Below, piece after piece: positions 34,329 through 42,836 of a stretch of 62,776 bases of DNA. Both the position numbers and the translations under genes were made by a program. Each line of letters begins with the position of its first letter. Position 1 is the first letter of the stretch. The DNA is taken from NCBI GenBank assembly GCA_902619745.1, contig CACNFL010000004.1, positions 1 through 62,776 on the forward strand. Direction: 5' to 3'. Below the pieces are notes generated by a model. That model made no database searches and was not told the DNA's origin. It saw nothing but the letters and a program-made list of their open reading frames with translations. The stretch is from an uncultured Pelagibacteraceae bacterium. GTDB taxonomy: Bacteria > Pseudomonadota > Alphaproteobacteria > Pelagibacterales > Pelagibacteraceae.

Positions 34329-34817
34329 CTATTTTTTTAATTTATAAGTGCCCCTGTAATAATTCGTTGCATGTATTTTACCTTCCTGGGCAGGCTTAAT
34401 TTGTGTATAACCTGTAGTTCCACTGCATTCGATACCTTCATATCTACCCGTACCACTGATACATTTAAAAGTACCTTCCATTGAGTAACCTAATTTTATT
34501 TCATAATAAATTATTGCTGTGTCACCATTTATAAACATTATTTTGCAGTGACCCATTTCAAAACCTTTACCTGGAATAGTTCCTGCACCTATACAATGAT
34601 GTGATGAATTATCACCAAACGAAGTACCTTCAATTGCATTAAATCCACTTAGACCTTCATATGTAAAAGTCATGATGTTACCTTTTTCATCTACAATAGC
34701 TTTAGCATCCCCAACAAAAAAACCAGCAAGACTAATTTTTCCACTATGACCATCTGCAAATGATATTGAAGGCATTGACATTAATGTAAAAATTAATGTT
34801 AGTATTATTTTTCTCAT
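34329..34817 (-). CDS. Secreted beta-barrel-like protein, function unknown
   Basis: 162 residues with a signal peptide (about 1-21, ending SISFA). Short strands and GTFKCISGTGRYEGI-type turns resemble lipocalin or allene-oxide-cyclase-like barrels. Four Cys (HHCIG, GHCKI, FKCIS, IECSG) could pair. First gene of the minus-strand set; AAGGAATATT lies before the ATG. Confidence 0.68.
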   Translation of the reverse strand: MRKIILTLIFTLMSMPSISFADGHSGKISLAGFFVGDAKAIVDEKGNIMTFTYEGLSGFNAIEGTSFGDNSSHHCIGAGTIPGKGFEMGHCKIMFINGDTAIIYYEIKLGYSMEGTFKCISGTGRYEGIECSGTTGYTQIKPAQEGKIHATNYYRGTYKLKK

Positions 34818-34962
34818 AATATTCCTTTCCGAATAATTGAACCGTAACCAGAGAATGTTACATTTTTATTGCGGAGTCTCTTGTGTTTATATCGCGCGAC
34901 AGATATGCATTTTTTATGAGCTAGAAATGCAGTTTTTAGCTATTTAATTCAATTAAAATTTT

Positions 34963-34977
34963 TGATAACGTTTATCA
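34963..34977 (+). promoter_or_regulatory. Inverted repeat abutting a start codon
   Basis: TGATAA-CGT-TTATCA is a perfect 6-3-6 inverted repeat ending at the base before the ATG at 34978. It could be an operator or a start-masking hairpin for the membrane protein gene. The 34818-34977 spacer is a divergent promoter region; no other element was assigned in it. Confidence 0.35.
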
Positions 34978-35394
34978 ATGATCGAAAAATTTAATGGAAT
35001 ATTTTATTTAGTTATATTTTTAGTTCACTTTATAATTTTTGCTGCATACGCTTATCAGACAGTTTTTTCTACAAAGAAATTTTTAGATAAATTTGGTATC
35101 GATGATACTGGTGCTGGAATGACTAGATTTTTTGGATCATTATTTATTGGAGCTGTGGTTATGGCTATTTGGGTTGGATTTATAAGACCTGATGGACTTC
35201 AAGGAACATGGGCATTTTTCAATTTAGTATTTTTACAAAACCTTTCAGCTTTTTGTGTAGGAATTTATACAATTAAAATAAATAAATTAGGTCATACTCC
35301 ACAAACATCTAATGAAGGAATTATTGCACCAGGTATTTTAACTTTGTTAAGTGCAATACTTTGTTACGGCTTAGCCGATAAAATTTATATCTAA
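34978..35394 (+). CDS. Four-helix membrane protein, function unknown
   Basis: 138 residues with four hydrophobic segments. TKKFLDKFGIDDTGAGMTRFFGSLFIG (about 34-60, read in pieces) resembles DUF4345-like small membrane proteins, but the match is not certain. No obvious ribosome site; an inverted repeat occupies that position. It converges with cysK by 4 bp. Confidence 0.65.
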   Translation: MIEKFNGIFYLVIFLVHFIIFAAYAYQTVFSTKKFLDKFGIDDTGAGMTRFFGSLFIGAVVMAIWVGFIRPDGLQGTWAFFNLVFLQNLSAFCVGIYTIKINKLGHTPQTSNEGIIAPGILTLLSAILCYGLADKIYI

Positions 35395-36392
35395 AACCAA
35401 TTAGGTACAGGGAGACCTTTTTCTTCCAGGAATTTTTTATTGAACATTTTAGTTGCGTATTTATCACTTCTATCACAAAGAATTGTTACAATAGTTTTAC
35501 CAGGCCCTAATTCTTTACCCATTCTTATTGCTCCAGCGATATTGATACCACAACTAGTACCTAAGCTCAGACCTTCATTTTGAATTAAATCATAAAGTAT
35601 AGGTAGTGCCTCATGATCATCTATTGAATAGGCATCATCAATCTTAGCCTCACCAAAGTTAGCTGTTACTCTACTTGAACCAATTCCTTCAGTAATTGAT
35701 CCACCTTCTGATTTGAGTTCACCATTTTTAATGTAATTATAAAGAGCTGAACCTTTTGGATCAGATAAATAAATTTTTATATCTTTGTTCTTTTCTTTAA
35801 GGGCATTACTTACACCAGAAATAGTTCCTCCAGTTCCAGAAGAACATACAAAGCCATCTACTTTACCTTCAGTTTGTTTCCAAATCTCTTGGCCCGTCCC
35901 TTCGTAATGACCTTTAGCATTTGCAGTATTATCAAACTGGTTAGCCCAAATTACACCGTTATTATTTGTTGGTCTTAATTCATCTGCAAGTCTAGCTGCC
36001 ACTTTAACAAAATTGTTATCATCTTTATAAGGTTTAGGTGGCACCAATCTTAATTCAGCTCCAAGATTTCTAAGTAAATCTTTTTTTTCTTGAGTTTGGT
36101 TATCATTCATTACAATAATTGTTTTATAACCCAAAGAATTTCCTAATAGACCTAAACCAATTCCAGTGTTGCCTGCTGTTCCTTCAACAACAGTTCCACC
36201 TTTAGCAATTAATTTTTTTTCTTGAGCATCTTTAATTAATGCAAGAGCAGCTCTATCTTTAACTGATCCTCCTGGATTTAAAAATTCTGCTTTTCCATAA
36301 ATATTGCATCCAGTAATTTCTGAAGCAGCTCTAAGTTTGATTAATGGGGTATTTCCTATTCCTGAAATAAAATCGTTTTGTGTGTTATTCAT
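35391..36392 (-). CDS. cysK: Cysteine synthase A (O-acetylserine sulfhydrylase)
   Basis: About 333 residues. The start is set at ATG 36392 ([11 protein letters not shown]), which gives the normal family N-terminus; a longer frame to 36479 would lie inside cysE. PLP Lys in [10 protein letters not shown], substrate loop [10 protein letters not shown] (the family TSGNTG becomes AGNTG), and [10 protein letters not shown] for the phosphate. It makes cysteine from O-acetylserine and sulfide. Overlaps cysE by 8 bp, giving a cysE-cysK unit. Confidence 0.92.
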   Translation of the reverse strand: MNNTQNDFISGIGNTPLIKLRAASEITGCNIYGKAEFLNPGGSVKDRAALALIKDAQEKKLIAKGGTVVEGTAGNTGIGLGLLGNSLGYKTIIVMNDNQTQEKKDLLRNLGAELRLVPPKPYKDDNNFVKVAARLADELRPTNNNGVIWANQFDNTANAKGHYEGTGQEIWKQTEGKVDGFVCSSGTGGTISGVSNALKEKNKDIKIYLSDPKGSALYNYIKNGELKSEGGSITEGIGSSRVTANFGEAKIDDAYSIDDHEALPILYDLIQNEGLSLGTSCGINIAGAIRMGKELGPGKTIVTILCDRSDKYATKMFNKKFLEEKGLPVPNWF

Positions 36393-36969
36393 TATCTGAT
36401 TTTTTATCACTGTCAGGAGTAATTCCATAAGGTTTAAATTCACTATCAGCAATACCAACACTTCTTGCTGGAATTCCAACCATCACAGCATTTTCTGCAA
36501 CGTCTTTAGTTATAACTGCATTAGCTCCAATTCTTGCACCTTTACCAACTACTACTGGACCCAATACTTGTGCACCTGAGCCAATAACCACGTCCTCTTT
36601 TATAGTAGGATGTCTTTTCATATTTCGTTGGTCATTTGAATTTATACTAGGCGCAATTCCACCTAATGTAACCATGTGATAGATAGTAACATTATCTCCA
36701 ATTTCCGAAGTTTCACCAATCACAACACCCATTCCATGATCTATGAATAAATTTTTTCCAATTTTTGCATTGGGATGAATTTCAATTCCTGTCAAGAATC
36801 TTGAAAATTGAGAAATGATTCTTGCAATCAAATGAAATTTTGCAGTACTAAAAAAATTTGCTATCCGGTGAAAAAAAACTGCTTTAACGCCAGGATAAGT
36901 TAATATTAAACTTAACTTAGACCTTGCAGCAGGATCTCTATCAATTATGGATTGTAAAAAATCGTTCAT
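36385..36969 (-). CDS. cysE: Serine O-acetyltransferase
   Basis: 194 residues, the short EpsC-like form. HRIANFF, then left-handed helix repeats: [22 protein letters not shown] (catalytic Asp-His) and [10 protein letters not shown]. It makes O-acetylserine, the substrate of the overlapping cysK. The C-terminal tail is longer than the minimal form and lacks the classic terminal Ile seen in CysE proteins that dock into CysK, so complex formation is uncertain. Confidence 0.92.
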   Translation of the reverse strand: MNDFLQSIIDRDPAARSKLSLILTYPGVKAVFFHRIANFFSTAKFHLIARIISQFSRFLTGIEIHPNAKIGKNLFIDHGMGVVIGETSEIGDNVTIYHMVTLGGIAPSINSNDQRNMKRHPTIKEDVVIGSGAQVLGPVVVGKGARIGANAVITKDVAENAVMVGIPARSVGIADSEFKPYGITPDSDKKSDNE

Positions 36970-37049
36970 ATTTCTTTAGTTTAGTTGCTGTTGATTAAAA
37001 AATTATATGCCTTATATAATACTTAATTACTCAATTTAAAGAGGTTTAT

Positions 37050-37460
37050 ATGTATAAAAATACTAATTGTTTTCATTTAGCTATTCCTTGTGGAGATTTA
37101 GAGGTAGCAAAAAAATTTTACAGCGAAACTTTAGGATGCAGATTAGATAATTCTGCACAAGAATGGGCTGATGTTGATTTTTGGGGTAATGAACTAACAC
37201 TTCATAAAAGTGAACACAAACTAGACAATGAAAGACACGATGTAGATATGGGTAATGTATCAGTTCCTCATTTTGGAGTTCATTTATCTAGAAAAGATTT
37301 TGATGCTCTTAAACAGAGATTAAAGGATAGTGGTACTAAATATTATGACGAACCTTATCTAAGGTTTAAAGGTACTAAGTATGAACAAGAAACTTTTTTT
37401 GTAAAAGACCCTAACGAGAATATCTTGGAAATAAAAACTTTAACAGCAAACCCAGAGTAA
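37050..37460 (+). CDS. VOC-superfamily (glyoxalase-like) protein
   Basis: 136 residues with two beta-alpha-beta modules. NCFHLAIPCGDLEVAKKFY (His at about 9) begins module one; HFGVHLS and FVKDPNENILEIK (Glu near the end) supply the other likely metal ligands. The family includes dioxygenases, glyoxalase I and resistance proteins; substrate unknown. AGAGG precedes the ATG. Confidence 0.82.
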   Translation: MYKNTNCFHLAIPCGDLEVAKKFYSETLGCRLDNSAQEWADVDFWGNELTLHKSEHKLDNERHDVDMGNVSVPHFGVHLSRKDFDALKQRLKDSGTKYYDEPYLRFKGTKYEQETFFVKDPNENILEIKTLTANPE

Positions 37461-37491
37461 AAATTTATTCTCTTGTCTAAAAATTTCTGAA

Positions 37492-37992
37492 ATGAGATAT
37501 AAATGTGTCTTTTTAGATAGAGATGGCGTTATCAACCAAGACAAAGGTTATATATCAAAAATTTCAGATTTTAAAATTTATCCAGGAGTTGGAAAAGCTA
37601 TAAGTTTGCTGAATAAAAAAAACTATTTAGTAATAATTATTACAAATCAATCAGGTATAGGCAGAGGATTAATTAAAATAAAAGAGCTTAAAAATATCCA
37701 CAATCATCTTAGAAAAAAAATTAAAAAATATGGAGGAAAAATAGACGATATTTTTTATTGCCCCTTTCATCCAGAATTTGGCAAAGGAAAATATAAAAAA
37801 AAAAGCAATGATAGAAAGCCAGGTGATGGTATGATTAGAAAAGCTATAAAAAAATGGAAAATAAATTCTAAAGCTAGTTTTATGATAGGAGACAAAACAT
37901 CAGATAAATTAGCAGCTAAAAAAGCAAAAATTAAATTTTTTTATAAAAAAGAGAAAAATCTCAATACTCAGATTAAAAATATATTAAAATAA
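37492..37992 (+). CDS. HAD-IIIA phosphatase, GmhB-like
   Basis: 166 residues. HAD motifs: FLDRDGVINQD (about 7-17), IITNQSGIGRG, KPGDGM and MIGDKTSD. The family removes the 7-phosphate of heptose bisphosphate or histidinol phosphate. In GmhB a zinc loop carries Cys-x-His...Cys-x-Cys; here Cys90 and His93 are kept but the last two are Ser105 and Asp107. The gene ends 1 bp before the stop of the convergent glycan operon. Heptose or related sugar-phosphate role is inferred. Confidence 0.82.
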   Translation: MRYKCVFLDRDGVINQDKGYISKISDFKIYPGVGKAISLLNKKNYLVIIITNQSGIGRGLIKIKELKNIHNHLRKKIKKYGGKIDDIFYCPFHPEFGKGKYKKKSNDRKPGDGMIRKAIKKWKINSKASFMIGDKTSDKLAAKKAKIKFFYKKEKNLNTQIKNILK

Positions 37993-37993
37993 A

Positions 37994-39955
37994 TTATTTA
38001 TAAAATTTACTGAAAATTACAAATAACAAACATTTAATACCTTCATAAATAGATATTTTTTTCCCATCTTTTGATGCTCTTGGTTTAAATGATATCGGGA
38101 CTTCTAAAAAAAAACATTTTCTTTTTTTTAATTTTGTTAAAATTTCGAATTCAAGATCAAAACCTTTTTTGTAAAGAGGAATGCTTTTTAATATTTTGGA
38201 GTCAAAAGCTTTAATTGATGTAAATGGGTCCGAAATACTTATTTCATGAAAAGCAAATAAGAAAAGATTTATAAGTTTTCCACCGTATTTACTTAAAAGC
38301 AGATTAGTTTTATCTTTTTTGTAAATTTTTTGTAATTCATGAGTTAAAGCTGTGGTTTTTATCATTCTACTTCCATAAACAGCTTTAGATTGTCCTAATA
38401 AAATTGGAGTAATAACTTTTTCAATATCATCTACCTTATATTCGTCATCAGAGGGGAAAAATAAAATTATATCTCCTTTACTTTTATTTATTCCATATTT
38501 AATAGCTTCACCTTTTCCTGCATTTTTTAGTTTATAAAACTTAAATTCTTTATATTTTTTTATAACATTTACACTTCCATCATTGGATCCACCATCCACA
38601 ACAATTACATCAAGAATTAAGTCAAAATTATTAATTTTAATTTTTTGAATTTTATTTAAAACTTTTCCAATTTTTTTCTTTTCATTTAAACAGGGTATTA
38701 CAATTGATAAAACAGATTTTGGTAAAGATTTGATAATTTGACTTTTTTTACTTAAACTAAATATTTTTTTTGCCAGCCAATTAGGATAGTGCAATCCTTC
38801 ACTTTTTTCCCAATCAAGAAGTGTGAAATTTTTTTTCTTATCATACAATAAATAATTATCTTTTTTAAGTAGATTGATATCATCATCATCATATTTGTTT
38901 ATCAAATAATAATTAACTAATGATTTTCTTAATTTACTTTTGTGGTTTTTTCGAAAAAAGAAATAAAATTTATTTATTAAATCTTCTACATTTTCATTAA
39001 TTATATCGTTATCTAAAAAAATATTTGTAATTAAAAATTTTTTTGCTTTTGAATTTTCAATAGTTTGTCTTAAATTTTGCGTTAGATAACTAGGAAATAA
39101 AGATGAATATTGTGTTCCAGGTCCGTAAATAATAATATCAGCTTCAGATAATTTTGTCTTTACCTCTAAATTTATTTTTGGATATTTATTATATTTATTA
39201 AAAAACCTAGTTTTGTTTTTTTTATTAATTTTAGAAAGATATTTTAATTTGTTAGGTAAAATTTTTTCTGATAATAGAAAAATATCTTCAATTGGAAATT
39301 TATGTTTAACGTTTACAAGTTCTTCTTCATCTTCAACTATTTTACCGTTTTCTAAAATTGCATATAAATATAAATTTTCGCCATCTGTTACATTTAAAAC
39401 TTTATCTTTCTTAATATTCAAAAAACTATGCATTTCATTTATGGCTTTATTGAATGACTTTTTGTTTTTTAGAAAAGATCCAAATATCAATAAATTTCCA
39501 AGAGAAATATCAGTAATATTTAATAAATTTTTCTTTTTATAATAGTTAAGAAAGTGAGATAAATAATCTTTTAAATTTATTAAAGTTTCATATGGTAATT
39601 CATATATTTCTAAATTTTTTATTAAGTTATTTTTCTTATCAAGTTTTAGAAATGAAACAAAGTTTGCCTTAGAAGTTTTTTTTGGGAACCTAAAATTTAT
39701 TATTTTAGACATAATATGTTCACTTTTGGTGTTTAGATTCATTAAATGAGATAAATTTTTTCTGAAATCAGATGGTCCTAAAATTTCTTTGCCAAATTTT
39801 CTTAATTCTTTCGTTGATTTACCGTCATCATAACCATTAACAATTATATTTAATTCAATTTCAGGAATATTTTTTAATAATTGCACAAATGCTTGATTAC
39901 CGCTTCCTCCAGAAAATAGACAAATACTTATTTTATTTTTTCGCATTATTTTCAA
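37994..39955 (-). CDS. Fusion: YvcK/CofD-like domain plus family 2 glycosyltransferase
   Basis: 653 residues. Residues about 7-335 match the YvcK/CofD fold: CLFSGGSGNQAF, NGYDDGKSTKELRKF, GPSDFRKNL and ADIIIYGPGTQYSSLFPS, all near the usual positions. A linker (about 336-414) leads to a GT2 domain at about 415-650: SIVIPCLNE, VVDGGSNDGS, the PSDDEY acidic motif (about 501-506) and a dolichol-phosphate-mannose synthase-like tail. YvcK proteins bind nucleotide sugars; CofD transfers lactyl phosphate. I do not know of this fusion. Start may be ATG 39955 or 39946; both overlap the radical SAM gene. Confidence 0.82.
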   Translation of the reverse strand: MKIMRKNKISICLFSGGSGNQAFVQLLKNIPEIELNIIVNGYDDGKSTKELRKFGKEILGPSDFRKNLSHLMNLNTKSEHIMSKIINFRFPKKTSKANFVSFLKLDKKNNLIKNLEIYELPYETLINLKDYLSHFLNYYKKKNLLNITDISLGNLLIFGSFLKNKKSFNKAINEMHSFLNIKKDKVLNVTDGENLYLYAILENGKIVEDEEELVNVKHKFPIEDIFLLSEKILPNKLKYLSKINKKNKTRFFNKYNKYPKINLEVKTKLSEADIIIYGPGTQYSSLFPSYLTQNLRQTIENSKAKKFLITNIFLDNDIINENVEDLINKFYFFFRKNHKSKLRKSLVNYYLINKYDDDDINLLKKDNYLLYDKKKNFTLLDWEKSEGLHYPNWLAKKIFSLSKKSQIIKSLPKSVLSIVIPCLNEKKKIGKVLNKIQKIKINNFDLILDVIVVDGGSNDGSVNVIKKYKEFKFYKLKNAGKGEAIKYGINKSKGDIILFFPSDDEYKVDDIEKVITPILLGQSKAVYGSRMIKTTALTHELQKIYKKDKTNLLLSKYGGKLINLFLFAFHEISISDPFTSIKAFDSKILKSIPLYKKGFDLEFEILTKLKKRKCFFLEVPISFKPRASKDGKKISIYEGIKCLLFVIFSKFYK

Positions 39956-41414
39956 ATGATTTTAATTTTAAAACTTTGTAGGGGACCATTTCCATTTTGG
40001 TATTAAAACTTTTATTAAAAAAATTTAATGCTTGTTTAAATACTCTTATTGGATGAAATATAAATTTTGTAATTAAAAAAATTGAGTACATTTGTAATCT
40101 TATTCTATTTAAACTTTTATAGTCATTTCTCCAAATAGGTGAGAATGTTAAATTCGATAATGTTTCAAATCCTTCAAAATTTTCATAAATTTTGGATCCA
40201 GGTACTGGTGTTATTATGAAAATTGCTATTTCATCAATACCAATTTTGGTTAAATTAAAAATCATATTTTTTGTTTTTTTTAAATCTATTTTTTTTTCAC
40301 CAGGGTAGCCAATAACAAAACATGCTTGAGAAAAAATTTTATTTTTTTTCATTTCTTTTATAATCATTATCGCATGTTCGTAATTGAATGGTTTGTTAAT
40401 TTCTTTCATTAAATCTTTAGATCCGCTTTCAGGTGAGATTGATATATAGTTACAACCAGATTTTTTAAGAAGTCTTACAGTTTCCAAATCTTTAATACTT
40501 TCAACTTTAGTGCCAGCTACCATTTTCCAACTTATTTTTAAATTCTTTTCAATTAATAAATTGCATAATTCCTTTGTTCTTTTGTCATTTACAGTTGGAT
40601 TAAGATCCTCAAAATGAAATTCTGTTACACCTAATTTATCTTTAAAATATTCCAATTCTTTGACTACATTTTCTGGTGATCTTGATCTCCATTTTCTCTC
40701 GTTTGTTTTTGGTACTACACAAAAATTACATGGATAAGGACAACCTCTTGAACTAAGCATTGGTAAATATTTCTTATTTGATAATGGTCCGTGTGAATAT
40801 CCAAGTTTCCAATAATTTTCTAAATGAAAATCCTCCCAAGCTGGAAATGGTAGATCGTTTAGATCACTTACAAAATCAATTTTATCGTTACAAAAACTTC
40901 TTGTGATAATTCCATTAAGTGTTTTAAGATATTCAAAATTATTTAAATTCCTATAAAGTTTAACAGTAACACTTTCTAGATCTCCAATTAAAATAAAATC
41001 ACACCCTAACTTTAAGAATTCATCTTTAATTTTTGATAAAGAATATGCTGTAACAGCCTGAGAGTTTTCTAATATAGATATAGGAATTTCTTTAAATCTA
41101 TTTTTTAGAAATTTAATGATATTTAAAATTGATATGTGATTACCAACTTGGTTTGCATTAATAAAAATACAATCAACATTTTCAAATTCATTTTCGTCTA
41201 TATCTTCTATTTTTTCTCCAAATATTAAATGATTATTTTCCTTAGAACATTTTGTGGGATTTCTTCCATAAAGATCTATTAATTTAGTTTTTATACTTGC
41301 TTTTTTAAAGTTTGAAATTGCGTACGCCAACGTAATTGGCATATAAACTATCCCAGTTGTGAACTTATCATTTTTTTGAACAACTAATTGTGGATTTATA
41401 AATATTGCAGTCAT
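39933..41414 (-). CDS. B12-binding-type radical SAM protein
   Basis: 493 residues. An N-terminal domain (about 1-160) has the Rossmann-like layout of cobalamin-binding domains, without a clear DxHxxG motif. The radical SAM motif CPYPCNFC supplies Cys225, Cys229 and Cys232. SISPESGSKDLMKEINKP and FVIGYPGE follow. A hydrophobic C-terminal part (about 430-460) may touch the membrane. Relatives methylate or rearrange lipids and sugars. In this operon a sugar or lipid modification is likely (inference). Confidence 0.82.
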   Translation of the reverse strand: MTAIFINPQLVVQKNDKFTTGIVYMPITLAYAISNFKKASIKTKLIDLYGRNPTKCSKENNHLIFGEKIEDIDENEFENVDCIFINANQVGNHISILNIIKFLKNRFKEIPISILENSQAVTAYSLSKIKDEFLKLGCDFILIGDLESVTVKLYRNLNNFEYLKTLNGIITRSFCNDKIDFVSDLNDLPFPAWEDFHLENYWKLGYSHGPLSNKKYLPMLSSRGCPYPCNFCVVPKTNERKWRSRSPENVVKELEYFKDKLGVTEFHFEDLNPTVNDKRTKELCNLLIEKNLKISWKMVAGTKVESIKDLETVRLLKKSGCNYISISPESGSKDLMKEINKPFNYEHAIMIIKEMKKNKIFSQACFVIGYPGEKKIDLKKTKNMIFNLTKIGIDEIAIFIITPVPGSKIYENFEGFETLSNLTFSPIWRNDYKSLNRIRLQMYSIFLITKFIFHPIRVFKQALNFFNKSFNTKMEMVPYKVLKLKSFENNAKK

Positions 41415-41415
41415 T

Positions 41416-42120
41416 TTAATTAAAGAATCTATAGATTATAATCGTATATAACGCTTTTAAACCATCAAAAAAATTTATCTTTTTCCCTTCAGCCTTTGTT
41501 CTGGGTTTATAATTTATTGGGATTTCAATGATTTTATAATTATTTTTAATTAATTTAGCCGTAATTTCGTGATCAGCTTCAAAACCTTTTGATTTAATTT
41601 GGTTATTTTTAAAAAAATTTTTTTCGTATAGTTTATATCCAGTAAGAGGATCAGTTATTAATCTTTGATAAAGAAGAAAAAATAAAAAAATAAAAACTAT
41701 ATTAGCAAAATATGAAGATAAGTTTTGTCCTTTATAATATTTTGGAATAAAGCCAAAATAAAGGGGCAAGTATCTTGAACCATATATTGAAATTTTTTTT
41801 AAATTTTTAGTAGCTTTATACATTCTTACTATGTCTTTGGGCGAATACTCTAGGTCGCTATCTTGGACAACCACATGTTCACCAGTAGCTTTTGAAATTC
41901 CTAATTGGACTGCTTTACCTTTTCCTTGATTTCTTTGATTTAAAACTTTAATTTTCTTAAATTTTTTGAGTATATTAAAACTATTGTCTGATGAGCCGTC
42001 ATTAACTGCAACAATTTCTTTTTTATTTTTATTAAATTTTAAATTAAGTAATTTTTGAAAAAGTTTATTTAAATTTTTTTCTTCATTAAATACTGGAACG
42101 ATTATTGAAATTTTTTTCAT
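41416..42120 (-). CDS. Family 2 glycosyltransferase, dolichol-phosphate-mannose synthase-like
   Basis: 234 residues. SIIVPVFNEEKNL, VAVNDGSSDNS and VVQDSDLEYSP (metal-binding acidic motif), then TDPLTGYKL and PINYKPRTKAEGKK. It transfers a sugar from a nucleotide donor to a lipid or glycan acceptor. One membrane-associated hydrophobic stretch sits at about 135-150. Its C-terminal motif is very like that of the GT2 half of the downstream fusion, suggesting duplication. It overlaps the nucleotidyltransferase gene by 4 bp. Confidence 0.85.
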   Translation of the reverse strand: MKKISIIVPVFNEEKNLNKLFQKLLNLKFNKNKKEIVAVNDGSSDNSFNILKKFKKIKVLNQRNQGKGKAVQLGISKATGEHVVVQDSDLEYSPKDIVRMYKATKNLKKISIYGSRYLPLYFGFIPKYYKGQNLSSYFANIVFIFLFFLLYQRLITDPLTGYKLYEKNFFKNNQIKSKGFEADHEITAKLIKNNYKIIEIPINYKPRTKAEGKKINFFDGLKALYTIIIYRFFN

Positions 42121-42836
42121 ATTAAATCTTTTTTAAAATTAATTCCTATTGTATCTTTTTCACTATTAGCTTTGATAGTAGTAATTTTTCCAAGTTTTTT
42201 TATATATTTAAATGCTGATAAAAATTCAACTTCATTAGATTTTTTGGAAAGTATCATTTTTTTGTTTATTAAATATTTAAGTAGTTTTCGAATTTTGGAT
42301 GTTTTAAAAATAAAAAAACCACAATCAGACTCACCAGATTTAAGATCATAATCAATCTCCTTTGATTGAATTATATCTACGAATTTTTTTGATCTATTTC
42401 TAATTATCTTAGTGTATGGTTTTTTTTTAAAAAAAACTGGAAAAGTAAATAATGATTTTGATTTTCCAAAATAAATTATAGTTTTATTTATAGTTTCATT
42501 ATCTAAATAGATTTGATCTGCCCATATAGTTGCTGTAAATCTAGTGATTACTTTTTGCAAACCTATATATACAGCATCTCCCATGCCAAGAGGTTTTTCT
42601 TGAATTAAAATTTTAATATTAAATTTTATATATTTTTTTTGAACAATTGATTTTACTTTTTTTAAATTTTTCCTATTTGAAATAATTATTATGTTTTTAG
42701 AAAAAACTAAACATTTATCAATTATATGTTCTAAAATTAATTTTTTTTTATAGCTATAAAAGATTTTAGATTTTTTATTCTTAAACCTAGAGCTTTTTCC
42801 TGCCGCAGGAACAATAAATGTTAAATCTTTATTCAC
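42117..42836 (-). CDS. Sugar nucleotidyltransferase (NTP_transferase family)
   Basis: 239 residues. VPAAGKSSRFKNKKSK (about 9-24) is the nucleotide-binding loop, EKPLGMGDAVYIGL (about 79-92) matches GlmU/GalU-type enzymes and IWADQIY contains the metal-binding Asp. It would activate a sugar phosphate with NTP. Supply of donor sugar for the neighbouring glycosyltransferases is inferred. Overlaps both neighbours (8 bp and 4 bp). Confidence 0.82.
   Translation of the reverse strand: MNKDLTFIVPAAGKSSRFKNKKSKIFYSYKKKLILEHIIDKCLVFSKNIIIISNRKNLKKVKSIVQKKYIKFNIKILIQEKPLGMGDAVYIGLQKVITRFTATIWADQIYLDNETINKTIIYFGKSKSLFTFPVFFKKKPYTKIIRNRSKKFVDIIQSKEIDYDLKSGESDCGFFIFKTSKIRKLLKYLINKKMILSKKSNEVEFLSAFKYIKKLGKITTIKANSEKDTIGINFKKDLI

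Noticed and set aside
36393..36479. Longer cysK start (87 bp upstream)
   Set aside because: The added 29 residues lie wholly inside cysE in another frame and do not look like the family N-terminus.
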